DNA of 64,000 nucleotides from Bugula neritina (Eukaryota > Bryozoa > Gymnolaemata > Cheilostomatida > Bugulidae), in contig OZ037771.1 in the NCBI GenBank assembly GCA_964035545.1, forward strand, positions 15,350,289 to 15,414,288, written 5' to 3'. The position numbers and the translations under genes are program-made. Shown one piece after another: positions 1 to 20,690 of this stretch. Under the pieces are notes generated by a model that searched no databases, had not been told where the DNA came from, and saw only the letters and a list, made by a program, of their open reading frames with translations. Position 1 is the first letter of the stretch. Every line of letters starts with the position of its first letter.

Positions 1-381
1 ATATCTAGGCTCTTTGTCATTACTATACGATTGTATTACTAATATCTAGGCTCTTTGTTATTAAGAAGGTAAACCTTGCATGATGCAATTATTGTAATTT
101 AAGTTTTTAGTGTAAAGCTGTTTTAAAGGCATTCCTTATAGCAGCGAAACAGCATTGCCTAGTTTATACCATACATGTAATAAGTCTTATAATATTACTG
201 TGAAGCTATAATAATTTAAATAAAATACCATGTGAGGTAAAAAGTGATCACGTGACTGAATTATTCTGTCTAAAAGGTGGTGCCAAGACACTTAAATAAT
301 TAAGTTCGCCTGTGGTTGTTGCAATATTTCTAACTTATCTCTTTGCAGAAACCATATCTGTAATAAACAGTCTGAGAAATC

Positions 382-2033
382 ATGCCTGAGTGCAGACACA
401 GACGGAGTATAGTGAGACCAGAGGAACCCAAAGAACCTGTCAGCCCTTGCCATGATGAAGGAGAAGAAGATAACTCCTTTAACTACATCGACAAACTTTT
501 GCTAGTGGGCTCTACAGTCTCTACGATGCTGTGTCTAATTTATATTCCTGTACCTTTTGGAATTATTGCATCTGCTCTTCCAATAGTTGCCTATGTTGTC
601 TATGAGAATGACAAGAAAGTAAGACTCCGGGTTAGTATATGTTATTGCAGTAGGAAATATTGTTTATATTACAATATGGAGCTGAGATAGTTTCACAGCC
701 GGAGTAAGGTCAATCCCTAACTAATTAAAAAATGCGGACCTACAATCAATAATATATACGAAATATGACCCTCGAATAAAATGAAAACTACGCAGGCTAG
801 AAATAAAGTTTAAAAAGCATCTTTCGTCTATTTTTATGCTTTCTTGGAACCGGCTTAAAATTTGTTCAATTTCAATTTCTAATCTGTTATGCCCCAAAAG
901 CTGCCCATTTTTAGACATTTTTTTGTCAAAATAACATTTTGTAAGTAACCCCTACATACTTCTTTCCTGATTGTGATAGCTTTTAAAAGTATATTGGCGA
1001 TTATTTGGATAGGTTTATAGAAATAGGCAATATATTCAAGCATTTTTAAAGACCTGAGCCCCATCACTCAAAGCAATTATGTCTATTGTTTGCTTAACTT
1101 AACATGGAAGAGCTGAGCCATTGACTCTGTCTCTGGTGCTTATTTTAGTACATTGTTGTATAGTAATAGCTTTTCAATCCCTTTTGTTATTGTTTAAGGC
1201 TACAATTTTAATCTATTTTTTGATCACCTGTAGCTTAGTACAAGTAAGTAAATTCATGCCGAAAACTAAGTAATTAATTTCTAAAACTTAAAGTAAATAA
1301 GAGAGCCAGAAATTGTTTTTATGTGTTTGTTAACAAATGCTAAGTAATAATTCACTAACTAAAAGTTCATAGTTTTGATACAACTGCAACTTAGCCAGTT
1401 AGTAATTTATAAGTTAGTAGTTGCAGTAATTTAATGTCAAGCAAATAAACCTCCAATAGAGCACACTGGTTAAAGATTTAAAGCTACAATTCGAAGAAAA
1501 AAGGCTGTTATTAGTGCTCTGATACTGTTTCATCTTTCAGCAAGATGTTTCTTTAGTATAGGCTACTTGCAGTCATTGGTTAAATGTTTTATGCCTGATT
1601 GGTTGAAATATGGAAGTAGTGACTGGTAGTAGGTATAGCTGTATAGGTGTACAAGCACCATATAGATTAGAATTATATTATTAGAATTATTAGAATTATA
1701 TCCAACTGACCTCCATAATATAATGCATACAATACAAACATGAAGTTAGAATTACCAAAATATATATATATATATATATATCGTACTGTTGTGATAAAAC
1801 AAAATATTTTGTAATGTTGTCAAAACATGAATTGTTGGCAAGAAAATATCCCTATTTAGCTCTAACTATTTATGCATATCTATATTTTATACTTATTTAC
1901 ATTTTATATTGTCTCTACATTATATATATGTGATCTAAATTTGAGCCTCTTCATAGTACTACTTTGTAGCTATCTACACTTTGTTGAATTGTATTTGCTA
2001 TATTTTTTCCAGGTTCACCGACGGTTTGAATAA
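382..2033 (+). CDS. small two-transmembrane-segment protein, 85 aa, unrecognised
   Basis: Two coding exons, 382-618 and 2013-2033, both in phase 0. The donor follows AAG-AAA (gtaaga) and the acceptor is tattttttccag, so the last six residues are VHRRFE before TAA. An acceptor at 341-348 (ctttgcag) suggests a 5'UTR intron upstream of the ATG. The protein has a charged N-terminus rich in Arg, Glu and Pro (residues 1-34), then two hydrophobic stretches at about 38-56 and 59-74 separated by a Pro-Val-Pro turn, then a basic tail. This looks like a short membrane hairpin. I do not recognise the family and assign no function. The 1394-bp intron is AT-rich with a (TA)n run at about 1761-1781 and nothing else I can name. 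A possible poly(A) signal, AATAAA, lies at about 2241. Confidence 0.55.
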
Positions 2034-2609
2034 AGAACAACTCAATGGATGGATTAAGTGATGGGTCAACTGTAACGCATACTCTTTATTGATATTATAC
2101 GTAATTGTTATATTTTTATTATGCATTAACTCTGTGCCATGTATAATATATAGCCTATAATAATTATGTATTATAGCCATTTTACTAAACAAAATATCAC
2201 AATGCGATATTGCTATACTTATATATACCCTAAACTTTAGAATAAAAATGTTCTAAAATCACTTGACTTTCCTTAAGGCAGATGGAGCACCACGTAAATG
2301 GTATATTCTATGGCAAGGGCCATATTGTAAACTTTAGCTTGGGTTAGGGCCACAACATCCGTAATTTGCAAACTACTTAACTCTAATTTCCTATGAGTTA
2401 TTACACAATATGCTACCAATAGTTATTGCAGGCTGTGTGTATTTATCATATATGAAAATAAGAGGGGCCACATAAAATATATAGACTGGAGGCCGCCTGT
2501 TGGACAGCCCTACTTGAGGGTATATTTGCTGAAGTTGATTTCAGACGACAGAATAGTTTACTTATGAAATGCAGTAAAGCATTATAATGAATGGTGTAGA
2601 CTCTCTGTT

Positions 2610-2890
2610 TTAAATACATATATAAATATAATAGACATATATGAATATAAACAAATAAAATGAATATAGAAACACATAATAAATATATCTCATATGAATA
2701 TAAAAACATATGCTAAGCATATATGAATACAAACAAATATAATAAACATATATTAATACAAACAAATATAATAAACATATATCAATACAAGCAAATATAG
2801 TAAACATATATGAATATAAACAAATATAACAATTCATACATTATACAAATATAATAAATATATAATATATGTTTATTATATTTTTTCATA
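2610..2890. repeat. degenerate AT-rich tandem repeat
   Basis: Imperfect units of roughly 30 bp built around aataaacatatatgaatac recur about nine times. Reading frames through it are periodic Tyr/Ile/Cys/Leu strings and not proteins. Confidence 0.7.
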
Positions 2891-3856
2891 TTCATATTAA
2901 TAATTTAAGCAATTAATATAATAAACATATCCATATGCTTGTATCAACTTCCTCTTCACCGTAACCAAACTTTGCTTCGACTCCAATAAGCTTTAAGTTG
3001 ATTATTTCTTTGATATGGAATATTTTGTTTGTTATACTTTAGCTATAGTGTTCATGACTATCTCATGTTACCTGTAAGACTACTGTTTCTAAGGCTATGT
3101 CAACAATATAGCTCATACTCTCTCATAATATTCATACCTTCTTATAAACTTATATTATAGAATGTTGTAGTATTTACATAGTGCTGTTAAAATGATTACT
3201 TTGTGGTTTACAAACTGCCATCACTGCCTTTCTATTGCTTCAAATGAACCCTTAAGGGAGAATTTCTGGTTGCTGTTTGCATTAATTTATGGTTGTAGTT
3301 TAATATAGTTGTGCTGTTCCCAAACATCAATGAAAAATCCATCATACAAGCAAAACAATGGGAACGCAGTGAGGTTACTGCAGTGCTGGCACTACTTAAG
3401 TATTACCATATAGTGTAACTTTTATGTTTTATGGTTCATATCAGCATCACTATATGGTGTTGAATAGAAGTTATACTATACTAGCTTAGTCTTACGTCAA
3501 TGTAAACAGCCCACATGTCATCATATTGAGTAGCAAGCACTCTTATCTAACCTCTCCAAGGAATGCTGACAGCTTTATCACACTGAATATGATAACTAAA
3601 CTCCAATAAGGAAGTAAGGAGAGAAATTTAATTCCATCATTATTAACACTAATTTGAAACAGATTTGATGTCTTGAATTTTGTCAGTAAATGTAACAATA
3701 GGCAGCTGGATTGGCAGATACAGCTGCTGTATGTACTAGGATACTGTAGTAGCATGCTGGTGTGTTTATGATCTTCCATGTTTCACATGTAACTTCAACT
3801 TCTGTATTCAGTAACTTATGTTCTATGTTTACTATTTCTATTCTTTAGACCCCCAA

Positions 3857-4200
3857 TATTTACTAGTCTATATTATAGTTGTAAGGTATATTTACTAGAT
3901 ATTATAGTTGTAAGGTATATTTACTAGATATTATAGTTGTAAGGTATATTTACTAGATATTATAGTTGTAAGGTATATTTACTAGATATTATAGTTGGAA
4001 GGTATATTTACTAGATATTATAGTTGTAAGGTATATTTACTAGATATTATAGTTGTAAGGTATATTTACTAGATATTATAGTTGGAAGGTATATTTACTA
4101 GATATTATAGTTGTAAGGTATATTTACTAGATATTATAGTTGTAAGGTATATTTACTAGATATTATAGTTGTAAGGTATATTTACTAGATATATTTACTA
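3857..4200. repeat. 28-bp minisatellite, about 12 copies
   Basis: Near-identical 28-bp units contain tatagttgtaaggtatattt followed by actagata. Two copies carry a T-to-G change (gttggaagg). The array lies in intergenic DNA. Confidence 0.9.
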
Positions 4201-4614
4201 AGTCTATTAGATTACACAAACTAAAGCTATACAAATGGCACACCCAGATATTGTGTGGATGAAGGAACATAGAACTGTATTGGTTACATATCAGAGATCT
4301 CAAATGGTGAAATTAAACAAGTTTCTACAAACTTTCAAAATACAATCTTAGATCCGAATTTCATAAAATTAATTTATAGAGCCAAGTTTTTGCAACATAA
4401 TGGACTGAGGGAAGACAATTCAGCAATTAGACTTTTATTCCACAAGGACTAGGTTCAAGGTCATTTTACGATGTCCTTTATATTAGATAATTATCCTCAG
4501 TCTTTACTTGTAGTATTGGCGAAGCAATCATCTTCTCAAGTCACTACTAATCACTTCCTTTACACGCTGATACAGAGCTAGAGTTCAAGGTCATTCTACA
4601 AGGTCAATGTCATG

Positions 4615-7280
4615 TTAAAGTTTGCTTTGATCAGGATGAGGGATCTCCACAACTATTTTACCTTCACTCTTCTTGCTGTACAGATAGTCAACTGCATCAA
4701 ATATACTCTCTAAGCCAATGAAAGGCCCTGTCTCAGAGTGAGTACCATTGTCAACTAAACACTTCAGCTGATTGGTGGAATACAGGGAAAAGAGCTTCAT
4801 TGCCATTGGCTGAAAGTATAGACATATACATTTATATTACACTTTGTATTCACTTACATTACACAAGCACTGTGGTGTAGATATTTAGAAGTAAGTACTG
4901 TAGATACTAAGAAGTCTATTTTGACTTTTCCTGTTTTAAGAAGATAGTCTCCATCATCTAGACTGGGAATGAGGGATATGAACAGATCATAATAGCCATC
5001 TGAAAAGACAACTCCTATTACTTTGTTAAACAGCGTGGAGATAACTCCTAGTGTGGCTGATGAGTAAATATATGACTGCATATGTTTGTGTTGTGTCTAC
5101 TAACTTACAACTCTGTAAGATGCACACGATTTATCCGAGGAGCATTCAAACAAGGATATACACGCTATTCGTGTACAGCAGAATATAAACATTTCTTACT
5201 CAATATTCATCCCTCTTTTGGACTAAATTTATTGACGGTATCTGAAAATATGACGTCTAACCTTGACCTCTTTAGGGAAACCAAACAAGAAGAAGCCGCG
5301 AACACTGGCACATTTGGGTAGAAGTCTTTGGGGCAAGGAGCTGGAAGTTCTGGAGATGTTGAAACCTTTCTCTGTCTGGTAACCCGAGATGTAACCAATT
5401 ACAATGAGTCGGCCATGTTGGGCTAAGTTGTTGACGCAGTCGTCAAACATTGTGCCCCCTACGGACTCATACACCACATCCACCCCTGTAAGTCAGTAGA
5501 ATATAGAATAGACTATAGAATACAATAGACTATAAAATAGAGCATAGAATAAAGTAGATTGTAGAATAGAGTATAGCATACAGTAGAATATAGACTATAC
5601 AGTACAATATAAAGTAGAGTATACTATAGACTATAGAATACAATATAAAGTAGAGTATATTATAGACTATAGAGTATAATATAAAGTAGAGTATACTAGA
5701 GACTATAGAATACAATATAAAGTAGAGTATACTATAGACTATAGAGTATAACATAAAGTAGAGTATACTATAGACTATACAGTACAATATAAAGTAGAGT
5801 ATACTATAGACTATAGAATACAATATAAAGTAGAGTATATTATAGACTATAGAGTATAACATAAAGTAGAGTATACTATAGACTATAGAGTATAACATAA
5901 AGTAGAGTATACTAGAGACTATAGAATACAATATAAAGTAGAGTATATTATAGACTATAGAGTATAACATAAAGTAGAGCATACTATAGACTATAGAATA
6001 CAATATAAAGTAGAGCATACTATAGACTATAGAGTATAATATAAAGTAGAGTATACTATAGACTATAGAGTATAATATGGAGTAGAGTAAACTTTAGAGT
6101 CATACAAACCTTTAGGGTATTCAGCTTTGAGCACCTGCCCCAACTTCTCCTCATTGTAATTAATAACTCGATCACAGCCGAGCTCTTTCAGTAATTTGAC
6201 TTTACTCGGTGAGGAACAGGTTCCTATCACGTGACAGCCAGCCAACTTAGCCAACTGCACTGCAAACTGCCCTGTCCCACCGGCTGCGGCTGTCACCAAC
6301 ACCGTCTCCCCTGTAAGCAAGAAACTCAGTATAATACCAGGCTAACAGCAAGTAACAATACGTCAACTAAAACAGGGAGTATGCAACAACATCAATTATT
6401 ATCAATTATCACTATTAATTAACATTATCAATTAATATATCAGTTAAAATATCAATTATTTATAAAAATGAGACGTTAAATCTGATACCAGCTTTGATTT
6501 CTCCCGTCTTCTCCAAACTGATTCCAGCTGTTAGCCCACTGACCAACAAGGTTAAATACTCTTTCTTGAGGGCAGGCAATGGTAGCGCCTCCTTTTCTTT
6601 GATTATTTGATATTCACCAAATGCTCCGTATGCCATGTAGGCGACAGGCTGGTTGACTGGTAGTTGAACCAACGGTCCTTTCTGGACAACTTCACCAACT
6701 CCCTCGAACCCACAGGTAAACGGTGGCTTTATGTTTGGGTCATACCTGGTCAAGTTCACAGAAAACACTGGCAATTGTAACAGCAACATTCTAGTCTGAC
6801 AACAGCAGCTATTTTAGAGAATATATCTATAGGAAACAAAGCCTAGATATAGAATATGTAAAAATAGTTGATTAGATAAACAAATTAACCTAATTTTAAG
6901 AAGTACCAGCTTCCGTCTTATCTGTAAAAACTAACAAGCAAACTGAGTGCCAGAGTTGCCAGCTGTTTGAGACACCAGAGTGATGAGTCACATAGTTGAA
7001 GTAAGTGACTCATAGTTTTACTACTCAGCTAAACAACAGACCTGCCTGCGGAGAAGTTGACATCTGAAGCATTAATTCCGACAAATCTATTCCTAATCAG
7101 CACTTCGTGATCTTTGAGTAACGGAGTTGACACCGACTCAATAGAGCAGACGTCTCGAAACTTGTGAGACACTTGATTTACCATAAGTCGGCGGAATGTC
7201 CGTGGAATGACAGACATGGTTGATACTGTGGGTAAAATGTTTTGTATTTTTAGTTTATTGTCAAACATTTTGCAACACAA
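4615..7280 (-). CDS. PTGR3: prostaglandin reductase 3 / ZADH2-like NADPH oxidoreductase, 371 aa
   Basis: Five exons on the minus strand: 7042-7280, 6489-6745, 6110-6310, 5262-5485 and 4615-4809. All join with consistent phases to 1116 nt. The family is a zinc-independent medium-chain dehydrogenase/reductase that reduces 15-keto prostaglandins with NADPH; activity here is inferred from similarity. Diagnostic stretches are [20 protein letters not shown] in the N-terminal domain, [19 protein letters not shown], the nucleotide-binding segment [19 protein letters not shown] (about residues 168-186), [31 protein letters not shown], and a C-terminus with [10 protein letters not shown] and GKIVVEIPH. 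The human protein is 377 aa, so this copy looks complete. The first ATG was chosen because the N-terminus resembles the known one; an internal Met at codon 22 is possible. Exon 4 splices directly to the last exon. A candidate exon at about 4999 breaks family alignment and was left out. The intron at 5486-6109 is almost entirely minisatellite. Confidence 0.93.
5500..6090. repeat. 36-bp minisatellite filling a PTGR3 intron
   Basis: About 16 units of 36 bp containing gagtatactatagactata followed by an aatataaagt-type half. The array occupies nearly all of the 624-bp intron 5486-6109. The long minus-strand Tyr/Ile/Leu reading frame through it is an artefact. Confidence 0.92.
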
Positions 7281-10200
7281 GTTTCATATTTAATTTTTAA
7301 AATAAAAAGTATTATTACCACACTGTTGAATTTTGTTTGTGAAAATTACATTGCGTTTTACAACAAAATATATTAACTTTAATTGCAACCATGACTTCAA
7401 AATTTTTATATAGTCATTTGTCTTTTTGTTAAAATAATATGATCCATTTCACAGCAGATAATTGATGACAAATTATTAATACACTAATGACTATGCCAAT
7501 TAGTTAAATGATGATACACTGAAACAAACATGAACTTCTTTTAACAAATGAGTAAAGGAACAAATCAGATAACAATCGAGTATTATTGTATATCTATCTT
7601 ATATCATTACTAGTAATTTATGTAATAGATACATTGCTAAATTACATAAATGTGTCCAAGTCACATTGGATTGAATACTTGCAATTCCTTGCTAGAATTG
7701 ATTACTTGACTTGTTCGATTACTTTCCTTGAGTTGACCTAACTTCTCTAAATAATGACTAACCTGATGCAAGTCGCTAAATATTAACTAAAATTGTCACA
7801 TGCTTCACTTATTCTCTACTTATAGTTACAGCAAATGCTCAAAATAATTCGTACATCATAGTGACTTACTTTAATAGCGTTATGACAAAAATTATTAAAG
7901 GTGGCTTTCAACAATTATTTACATCATGGTGAGTTTTTTCAATTATAAACTTATAATTGTTCATCAAACAATTACTGAATAATAATCATAATAATACCCA
8001 ATTTAAGTTTCAGATTGTAGTATAATTTTGATTTAAATTCTAAATAATTAAAATAATTTCATTATTATTATAAACAAATACCTACGCTAGGACTTATCTA
8101 CTTCTAGTGCTAGTACAACAAAACCAGTACCAATACTACTAATAGTAATAGTTATAATACTACTAACACTACTAACTATTACTATTAGACCTACACCTAC
8201 TCCCAACGCCGTTACCGGTTACTGTTAGTGTTATAGGCTAGAAGTAGAGGCCAGACTCCGGAGTGAATATCAATATGATTATGAATATCTAAATCTAGTT
8301 TTGGGGTTCAGTAACTTTGCTGTATGATCTAGGAAACCACTATGAGTGTATGAATGTAATAGACAGCTGTAACTTTTAAATTGCAAAAATAAATCATCCA
8401 TGCTAGAATATTTTGCCTGTGAATTACCAATACTTGTTATCATCAGTTGATTAGCACAATGAATATTAACGCAGTTGACGCAAAGCCACGCCCTCTGTAA
8501 TAACCTTGACAAATTTTTACACTCTCTTGAGAGAACGGTTTATAGATATCGCATTATAAATATTATTTTCTGTGATGTAGCTCGAACTGATATACTCTTG
8601 CACGAAAGAGCGCTAAGTTAAACTTAATGTTTTTGTCCAATTAGGAAGTCGCCTGCAAAGATCATTGACTTCTTACAGTTCGTCTTGTGCTTTACCTCCT
8701 TTAGTAATTATGAGTGAGGTGATAGTTATATTTGTTAGCACATTTATATTGTAATGCAAAGTATGTGCTTATAATAAAAGTATAGTTATTATTTTTATAC
8801 TAGTAGTACCAGCAGTACTATGGCATTATTCGTTTTATATTATAAATAAATTCTACCTATAGGCTATAGGCTATATAAATATAATATTTTTATATTTAAG
8901 TATAATCAATATGAATATCATCATAATCATTATGATTATCAGTGATAATCATAATTATAATTATCATTAATTTTATACACGTGTAACTATAAGAATGAGT
9001 ATAATTATGCCTATTGGCTATTAGTATTAATATTATTATTACTATTACTTAAAGTTAAACTTAATTACTCTAAAGTATAACTATAACTCTCTAAGTCTAA
9101 GGTATTACTATTAGTATTAGGTATAACTCTTGCAACTTGAAGTTCAAGATGAACTTCAACTTGAGCTTAACTGAATGATTATGCCTCTCACTCTCAGACC
9201 CAATATTTCTTTCAATATGACATTGGTTATGATTAAATCAAAATATAATCATAATCATAATGATAACAATCATTGTTACTAATGGTAAATCACCATAGAC
9301 TTAGTATTGCATTTTGATTTAGTTTTACTATAGCAAATATTTCTAATAGGAGTACTGGAATTATAACAATCAAGCTGCATTAATTTTATTGCTACTAACC
9401 ACTTATTGTTAGTATTACTATAGTATTAGTATTGCTATTACTATAGTAACCTACATTTAATAAGTCCCTCATATTGGTACTTGCATTGGTGCTACTACTA
9501 GACACTAGTAATAGAGTTAAAAATAATGCTAATATAAGTAATATTAAGTGTAATAGTAAATATAATAGTAATATTTTATGGGATTTTAGAGTCAAACGAA
9601 TAAAAATTATAATTCATTATTTATACTATTGGCGCTGATTGCTAGGACACCCTGGCAATGAAGGTCACCAGTTGCACTCACTGTTAGCATGGGGAGGGGA
9701 GAAGGGGGCCCAAACTTTATCTTTCTATTTGTCTGTTATCAACATGATATAATTTTTACATTGGAACAGCAATTTTACTGCTTAATAAATCATTACCGGT
9801 TTATACTTTCAATTTGCAAACTGATCTGTTTTATTGTGACCAGCATGTGATACTTTTGCTTTAGAAGTGCTATTTAGTTTGTAATCATTTAACAGTAAGA
9901 AGTCCATCTTGTTCAGTGATCTCTTGTTCTTTTAATTAAGTTCAGATTGTCGACTACTGTTGATGTTATATGAGTAGCACGAATTTTAGGTAAAACTGGC
10001 ACTGATAAAAAATGGCACAGATGAAAAGTAAGTAAATATGGCAAACTTATGTTAAATTTTCCCAAACCCTAATATTGAAAATGTGCCATTTTTACCTTCT
10101 TTGCCACCTGTGCCATTTTTGCCAGACACCGAGTAGTGAAGTGAAGTGTATAACTATAATTGCACTTGCTCAAATTTGCTATTAGTAATAATGTTATTTT

Positions 10201-10628
10201 ACTCACTGTGTTATACTGACACTAATATTCTAATACTCATAGTCATACTCATAGTGATAGTCATATTCGTACTCATAGTCATAATGATTATAAATTAGCC
10301 AGTAAATGGCGGAAGTGAGGTACTGTAGTTGTCACTGTTACAATGCGCTTTAATTTTTTTCACCAAAGGTAAAACCAAACTCCTTGTTCTAAAGTTATGA
10401 GTAGAATGAATGTTGTTAGTTGTTAGAATGAGTTAGTCGGCTTTTGGCTGTAACTTATTTTCAGTGTCACCTTGACCTTTGCTGTTACTCAGGTCAAACA
10501 ATGCTATTGGGTTAGGGTTTCTTAAAAGGTCTTAAAGAAGATTTGAATGTATTCTAAAGTTATAGCACAGCTATTCATACTGGTTTTGTATATTCTGCAG
10601 GTATAGTGTTTTCGAGAGCAAAGCAGCC
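7281..10628. other. divergent intergenic region between PTGR3 and the receptor gene
   Basis: No gene is supported. The sequence is AT-rich with many degenerate triplet or hexamer runs of the type taatagtaatag and catagtcatactcatag (about 8100-8230, 8900-9150, 9410-9560 and 10220-10290) and short atgattatc-type inverted motifs near 8920-8970 and 9240-9280. It must hold promoters for both flanking genes, but I see no clear core promoter element. Confidence 0.5.
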
Positions 10629-19663
<9,035 letters not shown>

Positions 19664-20690
19664 TCTGACATTCATTCTCTCTCATCCCATCAGGATCTCA
19701 CTAACTGCTGACATCATTAGTTGTTGTGTACTTTGCTCAGTGGTGACTTGATTGATGTGGTGCACACAAAGTGATGACCTCATCGAGTGTGGTACACGCA
19801 GTTTCCGTTGTGCTTTGACACAAGGCCGTAAGCTGGTCTGTTTCTGCATCTTGACTGTATATTTTTGTATTTTGTTTTACTTTTCCATTATTTATAATAG
19901 CGAGCTGTTGGCGCTGTACTTATGGGAGTATAATATATTATTCGACAGGGTAGTAGAGTATAATATCCGTTATCAATGCAATATGTATAGTCATCAGTGT
20001 TACTTTGAACAACTTTATCTGACTCATCATTTCCTTTGTGATATTTTACTTTTCAGTTCTATAATAATGTAGGGTTTAAAACTACGTTTAACGTTTTCAG
20101 TGTAATATTTTGCAATGTTTTGAAATTACAGTTATTTTTATATATAATATTATCAAAGTCATTCACTCATGCATAGTATATGCATGCGATAAATTAACTA
20201 TTTGTTGTATGTTCTGTAAAACTAACTGACTGCAACTTTGCAGTTTGACTCCTACTGAGCCACTACATTGTCTGAGTAGGCTTGTCTGCTCAAATGTTGA
20301 ACTTTGAACCTAATAAACTGATAAATCGAGTAGAAAGTATTTTGTGATCTCAACTGACCTACTCAACTCAACTTGTTTGTCAGTAAATAATTCCCACACT
20401 TCCCACAGTTCAGCAGTGACCTAATCAGCGTTACCGCAAGAGATAGTAATGTCAACATGATCCAGTGATGTCATAGCATAATCCAATGATGTCATATCGT
20501 GGTTTTGTGATGTCATATGATTTTGTGATGTTCTAACAAGAGATATGATGGCATATTTTACTTTGTGCCCATTAAGATGATAAAATATATTTATTTTGCT
20601 ATTTTCTTGAGCAAGAACAAGAAGATATATAAAGTTTGAAGCATTATAATGTATATAATAGAATGTTGAATGATAATGTCATACATCATT

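Larger units (their letters stand above)
2034..4614. other. intergenic stretch, AT-rich
   Basis: No gene can be supported here. It contains a degenerate ATAT-rich repeat (about 2610-2890) and a 28-bp minisatellite (3857-4200). The rest is ordinary AT-rich sequence holding the 3' flank of the small membrane-protein gene and the 3' flank of the minus-strand reductase gene. Confidence 0.6.

Noticed and set aside
4854-4999. Possible extra PTGR3 exon with a good acceptor (cttttcag at 5000)
   Set aside because: Including it needs a weaker donor in exon 4 and inserts residues that break alignment with known PTGR3. Direct joining of 5262 to 4809 restores the family length and phase.
8279-8512. Minus-strand 77-residue frame upstream of the receptor gene
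   Set aside because: No splice partners, no recognisable domain and no unusual composition; expected by chance in this length of DNA.
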